Shown here piece by piece: positions 12,494 through 23,239 of a stretch of 64,000 bases of DNA. The position numbers were made by a program, and so were the translations under genes. Under the pieces are notes generated by a model. It was not told the origin of the DNA. It made no database searches and saw nothing but the letters and a program-made list of their open reading frames with translations. The DNA lies in NCBI RefSeq assembly GCF_013141425.1, contig NZ_JABFRA010000019.1, positions 1-64,000 of the forward strand, given 5' to 3'. Within the stretch, counting starts at the first letter, position 1; every line of letters begins with the position of its first letter. This DNA comes from Methylotenera sp. (GTDB lineage: Bacteria; Pseudomonadota; Gammaproteobacteria; Burkholderiales; Methylophilaceae).

Positions 12494-13425
12494 GTATAAC
12501 GCTCAATAAAAAATTTGGGAAAGTGGCAGTCTTGCTAGGTGGAAAATCGGGTGAGCGTGAAGTCTCGCTGAAGAGCGGTGCAGCCGTATTGAAGGCTTTA
12601 CAAGCGCAGGGTATTGATGCGCATGGCTTTGACCCGCGCGATAAGCCTGTACATGATTTGGAAGCATTTGACCGCGTATTCATTAACTTACATGGTCGTT
12701 TTGGTGAAGATGGTTGCATGCAGGGCGCGCTCGAAATGCTACATCTTCCTTACACAGGCAGCGGCGTCATGGCATCGGCTATTGGCATGGATAAATGGCG
12801 CACCAAATTATTGTGGCGCGCCATGAATGTAGTCACGCCTGATTTTGAGTTAGTGACTGCAACGAGTGACTTTGCCGAAATAGAAAAGCGCTTGGGGCTG
12901 CCTTTATTTGTCAAGCCTGCCAATGAAGGTTCGAGCATTGGTATTAGTAAAGTAAAAGCAGCGGGTGGATTAGAGGCTGCTTACAAGATTGCTGCCGAGG
13001 CTGATCCATTGGTGATTGCTGAAAAATTTGTCGGCGGGGGCGAATATACCGTAGGCATTATTGCGGATGGTAAAGGCGACTTTAAGGCCTTGCCGATAAT
13101 TCGCATTGTGCCAAAAAATGAATTCTATGATTACGAAGCCAAATACCTGCGTGATGATACCGAGTATTTGTGCCCATGCGGACTGGGCGCCGAAAAAGAA
13201 CAGCAAATTCAGAAGGAAGCCTTGTTGGCCTTTAAAGCGGTGGGTTGCAGAGGCTGGGGACGTGTGGATTTTTTAATGGACGAAGCGGGCAATCATTATT
13301 TTTTAGAGCTCAACACAAGTCCAGGTATGACCGATCATAGCCTTGTGCCAATGGCAGCAAAAGCTGCAGGCATTAGTTTTGAACAGCTAGTTGTGCGAAT
13401 TTTGGAGTCTGCCGATGTGGGATAA
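12490..13425 (+). CDS. ddl: D-alanine-D-alanine ligase
   Basis: [37 protein letters not shown] motifs. Confidence 0.97.
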   Translation: MSITLNKKFGKVAVLLGGKSGEREVSLKSGAAVLKALQAQGIDAHGFDPRDKPVHDLEAFDRVFINLHGRFGEDGCMQGALEMLHLPYTGSGVMASAIGMDKWRTKLLWRAMNVVTPDFELVTATSDFAEIEKRLGLPLFVKPANEGSSIGISKVKAAGGLEAAYKIAAEADPLVIAEKFVGGGEYTVGIIADGKGDFKALPIIRIVPKNEFYDYEAKYLRDDTEYLCPCGLGAEKEQQIQKEALLAFKAVGCRGWGRVDFLMDEAGNHYFLELNTSPGMTDHSLVPMAAKAAGISFEQLVVRILESADVG

Positions 13426-14206
13426 ACCTACATTGCTAAATTGGACGGCGAACCTACTATTTGCTTTGAGCGTAGTAGTGATGTTGTATTCGGCCTTGTA
13501 TGTGGTGGTGCATTTGCCAATATTCCCTTTGCGTGAAGTTAAAGTGGAAGGTCAGTTAAGCCATGTAAATCGTGAACAGGTGAAATTGATTGTGGCCAGA
13601 CATTTAAAAGGAAATTTCTTTACTTTGGATTTGATTAAGGCGCGCGATGCGTTTGAAAAATTACCTTGGGCACGCAGTGTAAGTGTGCGCCGTCGTTGGC
13701 CTGATAAGTTAGAAGTTGTGATTGAAGAGCACCAAGCTTTGGCACGCTGGGGCACTATTGCTTTAGTGAATACCCACGGCGAGTTGTTTCATGCGGCATC
13801 GGGCAGTGAATTGCCTATGTTTTACGGACCTGGCGACGGCGTAATTGAAGTGGCATCACAATTTACTGAGTTTAGTAAGACATTAAAGAATGCAGATTTA
13901 GAAATCGCTAGCTTGGCTTTAACGCCGAGACGTGCCTGGCAAATTACCACCACTGGCGGCATGGTGGTAGAGCTTGGGCGAGTAGAAATGCAACGCCGAT
14001 TAGTAAAATTTGTCAGTGTCTACCGCAATACAATTGCGGCATTGAATATGAAAGTGATGTACGCCGATTTGCGTTATCCCAATGGATTTGCAGTACGTAA
14101 ACCAGTGGAAGCGAAGCCCGCTGCTGAAGTGAAAAACACCACTACAGGCGAAGTTAAATTAAACAGCACTAAAACCTTGGGTACATTAAAACCAGTGAGA
14201 ACATAA
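13415..14206 (+). CDS. ftsQ: Cell division protein FtsQ (POTRA domain); start moved to ATG 13415
   Basis: TM helix plus POTRA ([45 protein letters not shown]); between ddl and ftsA. Confidence 0.93.
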   Translation: MWDKPTLLNWTANLLFALSVVVMLYSALYVVVHLPIFPLREVKVEGQLSHVNREQVKLIVARHLKGNFFTLDLIKARDAFEKLPWARSVSVRRRWPDKLEVVIEEHQALARWGTIALVNTHGELFHAASGSELPMFYGPGDGVIEVASQFTEFSKTLKNADLEIASLALTPRRAWQITTTGGMVVELGRVEMQRRLVKFVSVYRNTIAALNMKVMYADLRYPNGFAVRKPVEAKPAAEVKNTTTGEVKLNSTKTLGTLKPVRT

Positions 14207-14287
14207 TCTGAGCATGTATAAAGCGTATTACTTAAAAACATTATTAGTATAGACATAACCGTGTGATAAACGCGGAGGGAGTAAGCC

Positions 14288-15526
14288 ATGAGTAGAGTTA
14301 AAGAAGATAAAAATTTGATTGTCGGTCTGGATATAGGGACCTCAAAAATTGTGGCAATTGTGGCTGAACTACAGCCTGAAGGCACAGTTAAGGTCATTGG
14401 CCTTGGTCAGCACGTATCGCGTGGTTTGAAAAAAGGTGTAGTGATAAATATTGAATCAACTATGCAATCGATACAGCGTGCGCTGGAAGAAGCAGAGCTG
14501 ATGGCGGATTGCAAAATCAACAATGTTTATACGGGCATTGCGGGCAGTCATATCAAGAGTCTAAATTCGCACGGCATGGTAAAAATTAAAGATGCAGAAG
14601 TTTCGCAAATGGATGTGGACCGTGTAATCGAAACCGCGCGTGCCATTGCATTGCCAGCAGATCAGCAGATTCTACATATTCTTACACAAGAATTTATCAT
14701 CGACGGACAGGAGGATGTACGCGAGCCGCTTGGTATGAGCGGGATGAAGTTGGAAGTGAAAGTACATATTGTGACTGGCGCAGTGGCGGCAGCACAAAAT
14801 ATCGTGAAATGCATCAAGCGTTGTGGCATTGAAGTGAGCGATTTGATATTGCAGCCTTTAGCTTCAAGTTTGGCCGTACTTACTGAAGATGAAAAAGAGT
14901 TAGGGGTTTGTTTGGTCGATATAGGCGGTGGAACAACGGATATCGCCGTATTCAAACAAGGCGCAATTCGTCACACCGCCGTGGTGCCGATTGCGGGCGA
15001 TCAAATGACCAATGACGTGGCGGTGGCATTTCGCACGCCAACACAATCTGCAGAGGATATCAAGATCAAGCATGGCTGCGCATTACGCCAATTAGCCGAT
15101 GCCCGAGAGATAGTAGAAGTGCCAGGCGTCGATGGACGCGAGCCACGTCAATTATCCGTGCAGACTTTAGCGGAAGTACTAGAGCCGCGTGTTGTGGAGT
15201 TATATGAATTAGTGCTTAACGAACTGCGTCGCAGTGGCATGGAAGAAATGATTGCTTCAGGTATCGTCATTACTGGCGGGTCTGCCATGATGCGTGGCAT
15301 GGTGGAATTGGGTGAGGAGATATTCCACATGCCAGTACGCATGGGCCTGCCGCGTTATGTTGGCGGATTGTCCGAGGTAGTCAGCAATCCACGATATGCA
15401 ACAGGGGTGGGTTTGGTATTGATGGGTAAACAGCAGTTAGAACGCCATATTAGTGGGCAATTGGAATCAGGCTCACTCGGCAGGATTTTAGAAAGAATGA
15501 AGAGTTGGTTTCAAGGAAATTTTTAG
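14288..15526 (+). CDS. ftsA: Cell division protein FtsA
   Basis: VGLDIGTSKIVAIVAE, DIGGGTTDIAVF motifs; C-terminal amphipathic helix. Confidence 0.98.
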   Translation: MSRVKEDKNLIVGLDIGTSKIVAIVAELQPEGTVKVIGLGQHVSRGLKKGVVINIESTMQSIQRALEEAELMADCKINNVYTGIAGSHIKSLNSHGMVKIKDAEVSQMDVDRVIETARAIALPADQQILHILTQEFIIDGQEDVREPLGMSGMKLEVKVHIVTGAVAAAQNIVKCIKRCGIEVSDLILQPLASSLAVLTEDEKELGVCLVDIGGGTTDIAVFKQGAIRHTAVVPIAGDQMTNDVAVAFRTPTQSAEDIKIKHGCALRQLADAREIVEVPGVDGREPRQLSVQTLAEVLEPRVVELYELVLNELRRSGMEEMIASGIVITGGSAMMRGMVELGEEIFHMPVRMGLPRYVGGLSEVVSNPRYATGVGLVLMGKQQLERHISGQLESGSLGRILERMKSWFQGNF

Positions 15527-15634
15527 CTATGTTGCTTTTAAAACAGCGGCTTTAAAGGATTAGTAAGTATTAAGTAGGCAGTTTAGGCAGAAGTAAATAG
15601 GCAGTAGTATCAATTAAAAAAGAGGAGAAATTAA

Positions 15635-16807
15635 ATGTTTGAAATTATGGAAAAAAACTCTCAAGAAGCCGTGATTAAGGTGATTGGGGTAGGCGGTTGC
15701 GGTGGTAACGCCGTTGCACACATGATAGAAAAAAATGTGGGAGGTGTTGAGTTTATTTGCGCAAATACAGATATGCAGGCATTGAAAAAAAGCCAGGCAA
15801 AAACAGTCTTGCAAATGGGTGTGGCGATGACTAAAGGTTTGGGTGCGGGTGCTAGACCTGAAATCGGTCGCGAGGCAGCATTTGAAGATCGCGATGCAAT
15901 TGCCGAGTTGATTGATGGCGCCGATATGTTGTTTATCACTGCAGGTATGGGCGGTGGAACCGGTACAGGTGCGGCGCCTGTGATTGCACAAATCGCTAAA
16001 GAAATGGGTATTTTGACAGTGGCTGTAGTCACCAAACCATTCGCTTTTGAAGGTAAGCGCACTAAAGTTGCAACGGATGGCTTGGAAGAGTTGTCAAAAT
16101 ACGTGGATTCTCTGATTGTGATTCCTAACGAAAAGTTAATGGAAGTATTGGGCGAAGATGTACCCTTTTTAGAAGCGTTCAGAGCGGCTAATGATGTGTT
16201 GCATAATGCGGTTTCTGGCATTGCTGAAATTATTAATTGCCCTGGGCTAGTGAACGTTGACTTTGCTGATGTACGCACTGTGATGTCTGAAATGGGCATG
16301 GCGATGATGGGTTCAGCGATCGCAAGTGGGCCAGATCGTGCGCGTATCGCCGCAGAACAAGCGGTGGCGAGTCCATTGCTAGAAGATGTCAACCTTGCAA
16401 ATGCTCGTGGCGTTTTGGTGAATATCACCACTTCAGCTTCTTTCAAAATGAAAGAATATTATGACGTGATGAATACTATTAAAGCATTTACAGCCGATGA
16501 TGCAACAGTGATTGTAGGTAACGTGTTTGATGAAGCAATGGGCGATGGCCTGCGCGTGACAATGGTAGCCACTGGATTAACAGGTGCGCAACGCCGTCAG
16601 CAAAAACCAGAGTTGCGCGTAATGACACAAGAGATTGTGCGTAACGGAACAACGAATCAGCCAATGTTTGTCGGTGGAAATATGGATGAAGATGATGCAC
16701 CACAAGTGTTTGGCTCAAATAGCCGCCGTGCGCAGGTGGAAGCTATGAAAATGTCAGGGATGGAAGAATACGATATTCCTGCATTTTTACGCAATCAAGC
16801 GGATTAA
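15635..16807 (+). CDS. ftsZ: Cell division GTPase FtsZ
   Basis: GGGTGTGAAPV signature, IKVIGVGGCGGNAV, C-terminal EEYDIPAFLRNQAD peptide. Confidence 0.99.
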   Translation: MFEIMEKNSQEAVIKVIGVGGCGGNAVAHMIEKNVGGVEFICANTDMQALKKSQAKTVLQMGVAMTKGLGAGARPEIGREAAFEDRDAIAELIDGADMLFITAGMGGGTGTGAAPVIAQIAKEMGILTVAVVTKPFAFEGKRTKVATDGLEELSKYVDSLIVIPNEKLMEVLGEDVPFLEAFRAANDVLHNAVSGIAEIINCPGLVNVDFADVRTVMSEMGMAMMGSAIASGPDRARIAAEQAVASPLLEDVNLANARGVLVNITTSASFKMKEYYDVMNTIKAFTADDATVIVGNVFDEAMGDGLRVTMVATGLTGAQRRQQKPELRVMTQEIVRNGTTNQPMFVGGNMDEDDAPQVFGSNSRRAQVEAMKMSGMEEYDIPAFLRNQAD

Positions 16808-16959
16808 TCGCTTGGTAATGGCATTAATAAACCAATTTAATGCTTACTTTGTTGAGGATGTCGTCAAGCTGGCGGTAGTAAGTAAATGCATAAATATGCT
16901 ACTATTTGCTTGATTAGTAAGGTAAATATTGATTTGCAATTTAGGAATGTTAACCATTG

Positions 16960-17889
16960 ATGTTAAAGCAACGTACATTAAAAAAAGCGACTAGCGCCAC
17001 TGGCGTTGGCTTGCACAACGGCGAAAAGGTTACTCTTACCCTTCGACCAGCTGCGGCCGATACTGGCATTGTTTTCAGACGGGTTGATCTGCCTCAACCC
17101 AATGAAATCTTAGCGACTCCTGACGCAGTACATGACACCCGCATGTGCTCGGCGTTAGAGGCCAATGGCGCACGTGTTGCTACTGTTGAACATATCATGT
17201 CAGCATTGGCTGGCTTAGGTGTGGACAATGTTTATATTGATGTTGATGCCTCAGAAATTCCGATTATGGATGGTAGCTCGGGCCCCTTTGTTTTCTTATT
17301 GCAAGAAGCGGGCGTTGTGGAGCAGACTGCCGCTAAAAAATTCATACGTGTTTTAAAGACGGTTGAAGTGATTGAAGGTGATAAATGGGTGCGGTTTGAG
17401 CCATATCAAGGATTTAAGATTGATTTCACTATTCATTTTAATCATCCCGTGTTCGAGCATTCTGGTTGCAATGTGAAAATTGACTTCGCTAGAGATTCCT
17501 ATATTAAAGAAATAAGTCGTGCGCGTACCTTTGGCTTTATGCACGAAGTAGAGTACTTGCGCTCAAATGGCTTAGCGCGTGGCGGTAGTTTAGATAACGC
17601 CATTGTTTTAGACGAATATCGTGTCATTAACGCAGATGGTTTGCGCTATGACGATGAGTTTGCAAAACATAAGGTACTTGATGCGATTGGTGATTTGTAC
17701 ATGCTGGGACACCCGATTTTAGGCGCTTTTTTTGCTTACAAATCTGGTCATGCGTTGAATAACCAGTTGATTCGAGCTCTACTGCAAGATGAATCAGCTT
17801 GGGAATATGCAACTTTTGAAAAACAAGAAGATGCGCCAGATGTATTCTTGGCACAAGAAAACTCATTGTTCCCAGAGCCAGTTTATTAA
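16960..17889 (+). CDS. lpxC: UDP-3-O-acyl-N-acetylglucosamine deacetylase LpxC; ATG at 16960 preferred over TTG 16957
   Basis: [52 protein letters not shown] motifs. Confidence 0.97.
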   Translation: MLKQRTLKKATSATGVGLHNGEKVTLTLRPAAADTGIVFRRVDLPQPNEILATPDAVHDTRMCSALEANGARVATVEHIMSALAGLGVDNVYIDVDASEIPIMDGSSGPFVFLLQEAGVVEQTAAKKFIRVLKTVEVIEGDKWVRFEPYQGFKIDFTIHFNHPVFEHSGCNVKIDFARDSYIKEISRARTFGFMHEVEYLRSNGLARGGSLDNAIVLDEYRVINADGLRYDDEFAKHKVLDAIGDLYMLGHPILGAFFAYKSGHALNNQLIRALLQDESAWEYATFEKQEDAPDVFLAQENSLFPEPVY

Positions 17890-17977
17890 CAGCTTGCTTT
17901 AGATTCCTGAATTGAGTGGATTTAGAGTTGTTGTATAAAACTATAATGGTAAGTAATTTATTAAAAAGGGGCGTTCT

Positions 17978-19927
17978 ATGAATTTTACTCGCCTTCTATT
18001 CGCGTTTGTAGCCATCGCGTTATCCACACAGGCGTATGCCTTATCTGATCAAACTTTGTTTCAGCATGCGCGGCAAGCTTATGCGGCAAAAAATGAAATC
18101 GCCTTATCTGAAGATGTCAGTCAACTAAATACCCAGCAATATATTCTCGCGCCGTATGCCGATTATTGGCTGATGCTACTAAAGCTCGACCAAGCGAGAG
18201 ATGAAGAAGTACAGAACTTTATAGCACAATATGTCGACATGCCTTTTGCAGACCGCGTTCGTGGTGAATGGCTAAAAAAACTGGCAAAACAGCAAAACTG
18301 GGATTCGTTTTTTGCAGAACACGCGCTTTTTCAGCGTGAAGATGCTGCTGTGCAATGTTATGCACTGTATGGGCATCGACTGCTTAATGATTTAGAGGTG
18401 ACTAGCCAAGTTAAAGAACTATGGCTTACGAGCGTTGACCTGCCGAGTAACTGTAATCAATTATTTGATGAATTACAAAAAACAGGTGAATTAAGTAATG
18501 AGGATATTTGGGCTAGATTCAGATTGGCGCTACACGATGGAAAGTTGAGTTTAGCTAAAAGTGTGTTTGCACGATTGCCGCATTCGGATGATGCTAACCT
18601 CAAATTGCTTGACCGTGCTTATCAGTCACCACAGTTGGTTTTAGATAAAAAATTAGTTTCATTCAAAACGAAATATGGCACGGAGCTTAATCTATATGCT
18701 ATTGACCGGCTAGCGCGCAATAATATTGAATCCGCTATTAGCACCCTAAAAAAGCTACAGAGTCAGATTGATCCTGAAAATAGAAGTTTTGCTTGGGGTC
18801 GTGTAGCCTATCACGCCGCACGCAAACATTATCCGCAGGCGCTTGATTTTTATGCACTGGCAGACGGTGCAAACTTGGATAAAGAACAATTGGCTTGGCA
18901 AGTGCGCGCGGCACTGCGCGCTCAAGACTGGGTGACTGTTCAGGCAGCAATTTTGCAGATGCCGAGCAAGCAACAAGAAGAGGCTGTTTGGCGTTATTGG
19001 CTAGCACGATCATATAGAGAGGCGGGCGAAGTTGGAATTGCCAATTCGATATTTGGCAAACTTTCTACTGAGCGGCATTTTTATGGCTGGCTGGCAGCCG
19101 AAGAACTTGAAAGTATAATGAGTAGTTCGGCCATCGATTACAAGTTGACGGATGTTGAAGTGACGGCAATCGCCAGTCAGCCTGAAATCAAGCGCGCGCT
19201 TGAGTTGCAGCGTTTAGACATGCGCTGGGAAGCAAAGGCGGAGTGGGCTTGGGCAACACGCCACTATGATGATAAGCAATTATTGGCGGCTGCCGAATAT
19301 GCGTTGCGTCAAAAGTGGTACGACATTGCTATCAGTACCGCAGATAACACCAAATACGTGCATAATTTCAATTTGCGCTATCCGACACCGTACCGTGATT
19401 TTTTCAAAAAATATGCGGCTAATGTTGATCTCGACGAAGCTTGGGTTTATGGCATTACGCGTCAAGAAAGCCGCTTTATGCACTATGCTAAATCGGGCGT
19501 AGGCGCGTCGGGCTTAATGCAGTTGATGCCAGCCACGGCTAAGTGGGTGGCAAAGCGCAAGGGCGTGAATGGCTATAATAATACGATGATTCATGATTTA
19601 AGCACTAATGTGGAGTTCGGTACCTATTACATGCGCTACACCTTAGACTTGATGGGTGGTCAGGCAGTGATGGCAACTGCGGGCTATAACGCTGGGCCGA
19701 GCCGCGCAAAGCGTTGGCAGGCAAGTGAGCCGCTTGAGGCCGCCATTTACATTGAGAGCATCCCGTTTACCGAAACTCGACTATACGTACAAAAAGTCAT
19801 GGCGAATGCGCAGCTTTATGCTCCGCGCGTGGACGCTAAAATACAAACGCTAAAATCGCGCTTAGGTACGATACCTGGCAGTGGCAAGCCAGAAATCATC
19901 AGTGAAGATAATCCAGAAACCGAATAG
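17978..19927 (+). CDS. slt: Soluble lytic murein transglycosylase (Slt-type)
   Basis: Signal peptide, helical superhelix region, GITRQESRFMHYAKSGVGASGLMQLMPATAKWVAKR and AGYNAGPSR motifs. Confidence 0.92.
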   Translation: MNFTRLLFAFVAIALSTQAYALSDQTLFQHARQAYAAKNEIALSEDVSQLNTQQYILAPYADYWLMLLKLDQARDEEVQNFIAQYVDMPFADRVRGEWLKKLAKQQNWDSFFAEHALFQREDAAVQCYALYGHRLLNDLEVTSQVKELWLTSVDLPSNCNQLFDELQKTGELSNEDIWARFRLALHDGKLSLAKSVFARLPHSDDANLKLLDRAYQSPQLVLDKKLVSFKTKYGTELNLYAIDRLARNNIESAISTLKKLQSQIDPENRSFAWGRVAYHAARKHYPQALDFYALADGANLDKEQLAWQVRAALRAQDWVTVQAAILQMPSKQQEEAVWRYWLARSYREAGEVGIANSIFGKLSTERHFYGWLAAEELESIMSSSAIDYKLTDVEVTAIASQPEIKRALELQRLDMRWEAKAEWAWATRHYDDKQLLAAAEYALRQKWYDIAISTADNTKYVHNFNLRYPTPYRDFFKKYAANVDLDEAWVYGITRQESRFMHYAKSGVGASGLMQLMPATAKWVAKRKGVNGYNNTMIHDLSTNVEFGTYYMRYTLDLMGGQAVMATAGYNAGPSRAKRWQASEPLEAAIYIESIPFTETRLYVQKVMANAQLYAPRVDAKIQTLKSRLGTIPGSGKPEIISEDNPETE

Positions 19928-19961
19928 TTTTTAAAAATTGAATGTTAAAGGTATAAATCAG

Positions 19962-20903
19962 ATGAAAGAAATATGTGTTTTAGGCGGCTCAGGTTTTGTA
20001 GGCAGTGCCATCGTAGCAAAGCTAGATGCAGCGGGCTATGCGGTTAAAGTGCTAACGCGCCGTAGAGATGCAGCTAAACATCTGTTCTTATTGCCTAATG
20101 TACAAGTTGTCGAGTGCAATGTTCAAGATTATCAAGCGCTGAATAGTGCTTTAAGAGGAGTAGATGCAGTAATCAATTTGATTGGTGTATTGCATCAAAG
20201 TCGCCAGCATAGTTTTAATGCCATGCACCATCAGTTGCCAGCGCAGTTAGCCAAAATCTGTGTGGATTTAAATATTAAACGTTTGCTGCACATGAGTAGT
20301 TTGCGGGCAGGTAAAAATGCGCCCAGTCAATATTTACGCTCAAAAGGCGCAGGAGAGGCGGCGCTATTGGAGTACCAGCATCAGTTGAACATCACAATAT
20401 TTAGGCCCTCGATTATTTTTGGTCGAGGTGACAGTTTTATCAATTTGTTTGCTAGCCTTGTTAAAAACTTACCTATTGTAGTGTTGGCTAAGCCCAATGC
20501 TAAGTTCCAGCCAGTTTGGGTGGAAGATGTGGCGAGTTGTTTTGTGTCTAGCATAGAAAATACAGATACCTATGGTCATACTTACGAGTTGGCTGGCCCT
20601 AGCGTTTACCGTTTCCATGAGTTGGTAAAAACTGTCATGGCGACACTGCAAATTAAGCGACTAATTATTGGTCTGAATGATAGTTTTTCATACTTTCAGG
20701 CGCTGGTGATGGAATTCCTGCCTGTGAAGTTAATGTCACGCGATAATATTCGTTCAATGGAAGTCGATAGTGTTAGTGATCAACCTTTTCCAAATGCTTT
20801 CAACCTCGTGCCTACCTCTTTAGAATCCATCATTCCACAGTATCTCGTCGACCAAACACCACGTGGTGCGTATGATCGATTTCGTCGCTTCGCAGCTAGA
20901 TAA
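19962..20903 (+). CDS. NAD(P)-binding epimerase/complex I NDUFA9-subunit-like protein
   Basis: Rossmann KEICVLGGSGFVGSAIVAKL; FRPSIIFGRGDSFINLF; start at ATG 19962 likely. Confidence 0.82.
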   Translation: MKEICVLGGSGFVGSAIVAKLDAAGYAVKVLTRRRDAAKHLFLLPNVQVVECNVQDYQALNSALRGVDAVINLIGVLHQSRQHSFNAMHHQLPAQLAKICVDLNIKRLLHMSSLRAGKNAPSQYLRSKGAGEAALLEYQHQLNITIFRPSIIFGRGDSFINLFASLVKNLPIVVLAKPNAKFQPVWVEDVASCFVSSIENTDTYGHTYELAGPSVYRFHELVKTVMATLQIKRLIIGLNDSFSYFQALVMEFLPVKLMSRDNIRSMEVDSVSDQPFPNAFNLVPTSLESIIPQYLVDQTPRGAYDRFRRFAAR

Positions 20904-20918
20904 CATAGGTAAGCTGCC

Positions 20919-22139
20919 ATGCAAATCTATCTGGTTGGCGGTGCAGTTCGCGATGAATTATTAGGACTATCCGTTAAAGACAAAGATTATGTCGTTGTTG
21001 GCAGCACTCCTGAAGAAATGCAAGCTAATGGTTTTAAGCCAGTAGGCAAAGACTTTCCTGTTTTTCTTCACCCCCAAACCCATGACGAATATGCCTTAGC
21101 TCGTACAGAACGAAAAACTGCTAAAGGCTATAAGGGTTTTGCTGTAAGTGCTTCTGTAGACGTGACTTTAGAAGAAGACTTGGCGCGCCGTGATTTAACC
21201 ATTAATGCGATTGCAAAAGATTGCGATGGCAAGCTTATCGACCCTTATAACGGCTTAGCAGATATACACTCTAAAACCTTGCGCCACGTCAGTGAAGCCT
21301 TTGCTGAAGATCCAGTACGTATACTTCGCGCCGCTAGACTATCAGCCAGATTTGGTGACTTTATAGTGGCAGCAGAAACACAACAACTCATGCAACACAT
21401 GGTGGATGAAGGGGAAGTGGATGCCTTGGTTGCGGAACGTGTTTGGCAAGAGTTGGCAAAAGGCCTGATGGAGGATAAACCAAGTCGAATGTTTGATGTG
21501 TTACGTGCCTGTGGAGCTTTGCGGAAAATATTGCCAGAGCTAGATAAACTATGGGGCGTGCCGCAGCCCCCACAGTATCATCCTGAAGTCGATACGGGGC
21601 TACATATTATGCTGGTAATCGATTATACCGCTAGGCAGAACTTTAGCTTGCCAATTCGTTTTGCTGCCTTGATGCACGATTTAGGCAAGGGTACTACACC
21701 AATTGAGTTATTGCCTCGCCACATTGGCCATGAAGAACGGAGTGTGCGCTTACTCAAGGAGGTGAGTAAGCGCTTACGCGTACCAAATGATTGCAAAGAA
21801 CTTGCTCAATTAGTCGCTAAATTTCATGGAAAGTTATATCAAACACTGCAGATGAGACCAAGTACCTTGCTGGAATTTTTAATAGAGTTGGATGCTATTC
21901 GACAACCAGCTCGTTTTAAGGATTTTTTAAAAGCATGTGAGGCAGATTCACGCGGTAGAACAGGCTTTGAAAACTGCCCAACACCGGCAGCAGACTTAAT
22001 GTTAAAAGTGCTGGAAGCCGCATCCAGCATTGATGCTGGCTTAGTGGCAAGTGGGTATTTAGAAACAGAGAAAATTAAAGTCGCTGTGTTTGAAGCAAGA
22101 TTAGAGGCCGTCAAGCATGCGTTAAAAAATATCGCTTAA
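20919..22139 (+). CDS. cca: Multifunctional CCA-adding enzyme/tRNA nucleotidyltransferase (HD domain)
   Basis: YLVGGAVRDELLGL, RRDLTINAIA, RFAALMHDLGKGTTP HD motif. Confidence 0.96.
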   Translation: MQIYLVGGAVRDELLGLSVKDKDYVVVGSTPEEMQANGFKPVGKDFPVFLHPQTHDEYALARTERKTAKGYKGFAVSASVDVTLEEDLARRDLTINAIAKDCDGKLIDPYNGLADIHSKTLRHVSEAFAEDPVRILRAARLSARFGDFIVAAETQQLMQHMVDEGEVDALVAERVWQELAKGLMEDKPSRMFDVLRACGALRKILPELDKLWGVPQPPQYHPEVDTGLHIMLVIDYTARQNFSLPIRFAALMHDLGKGTTPIELLPRHIGHEERSVRLLKEVSKRLRVPNDCKELAQLVAKFHGKLYQTLQMRPSTLLEFLIELDAIRQPARFKDFLKACEADSRGRTGFENCPTPAADLMLKVLEAASSIDAGLVASGYLETEKIKVAVFEARLEAVKHALKNIA

Positions 22140-22357
22140 ATTTTCATATAATGTTGGATGAAATATTTGGCAATATACCCAACCATGCCAAAGGTTAAGC
22201 CCAGAAATAATACAAATGTTCCAAACTTGCCGACTTTTGATTCCCAAGCGAGATGGCCGACGATAAATATCATTAGTAACATCAGGCCGCCCACACCGTA
22301 AGTCATGCCGAACTCGGTAATTTGTGCTTCAGTGAAGCCAAATATTGTACCTTGCAA
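22136..22357 (-). CDS. Small membrane protein, DUF2788-like
   Basis: 73 aa with two hydrophobic helices; convergent with cca. Confidence 0.65.
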   Translation of the reverse strand: MQGTIFGFTEAQITEFGMTYGVGGLMLLMIFIVGHLAWESKVGKFGTFVLFLGLTFGMVGYIAKYFIQHYMKI

Positions 22358-22402
22358 TTTATTTCTCCAATGTTATTTATTGTGTTGAATGTTTGAAAAG
22401 GC

Positions 22403-22624
22403 TCATTTATTTTTTCCCCAAGAAGCCTCTATGATAGCGCTAATAATAGCACTGGAAAAAAATGCCAAAATAGACAATTCTACCCGAGCCCCATGACCAT
22501 CTAACGAACTATAAATAGCATAGGATAAAATCAAGCCTATTAAGCATCCAACAATGATACCTAAAGATGTTCCTATTAAAGTAGCTAATGCATCGATAAG
22601 TTCGAACATACTATACTTAGGCAT
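22403..22624 (-). CDS. Small hypothetical membrane protein (start shortened to ATG at 22624, overlapping the slmA stop)
   Basis: ORF 22403..22708; MPKYSMFELIDALATLIGTSLGIIVGCLIGLILSY begins at the slmA stop. Confidence 0.5.
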   Translation of the reverse strand: MPKYSMFELIDALATLIGTSLGIIVGCLIGLILSYAIYSSLDGHGARVELSILAFFSSAIISAIIEASWGKNK

Positions 22625-23180
22625 TAATAAGCGTGGTGATCTGTTGTTGGACAAACTCAGTTGGTTTTCGTTTAAAACCGCTTTTTGCGAATTGATGCCA
22701 GCGGCCAACTACGTAGCATACAATTAAATTTGCCTGTGCTTCAGCATCGGATTTATGGCCTGTTTGGGTTTCAGCAATGCGTAAGCTTTGTTTCAGCGTT
22801 ACTTCAATTCTATCGTACAGCTGATTGATGCGTAGTTGTAGCTTTTCATCTTCGTTGACTAAGGCATCACCAATCAGTACCCGTGTCATGCCGGGGTTTT
22901 TTTCTGAAAAAGCGAGCAACATCGTGATGGTGCGTTGAACTTGTCTTAAACCCTCGGTCTCTTCAGTGCCAATTTTGTTGATTAGACCAAAGATCGTTTC
23001 TTCGATAAATGAAATTAAGCCTTCAAACATCTGCGCTTTATTGGCAAAGTGCCTGTATAGTGCGGCCTCACTTACTTCTAACTTTGCCGCGAGCGAAGCG
23101 GTGGTAATTTTTTCACGTTTGGGTGATTCGAGCATTTTGGCTAAAGTTTCTAAAATTTGTTGTTTACGTTCACCTGCCAT
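22617..23180 (-). CDS. slmA: Nucleoid occlusion factor SlmA (TetR family)
   Basis: QILETLAKMLESPKREKITTASLAAKLEVSEAALYRHFANKAQMFEGLI TetR HTH, SlmA-like. Confidence 0.9.
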   Translation of the reverse strand: MAGERKQQILETLAKMLESPKREKITTASLAAKLEVSEAALYRHFANKAQMFEGLISFIEETIFGLINKIGTEETEGLRQVQRTITMLLAFSEKNPGMTRVLIGDALVNEDEKLQLRINQLYDRIEVTLKQSLRIAETQTGHKSDAEAQANLIVCYVVGRWHQFAKSGFKRKPTEFVQQQITTLINA

Positions 23181-23239
23181 TGATATCCCCTTACAAAAAT
23201 GGTTTTAATTAACGGTTAAAAATTTCAATTTAAAATAAA

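Noticed and set aside
15661-16446. 261-aa ORF antisense to ftsZ
   Set aside because: Low-complexity translation typical of the antisense strand of a conserved gene; ftsZ is unambiguous on the plus strand
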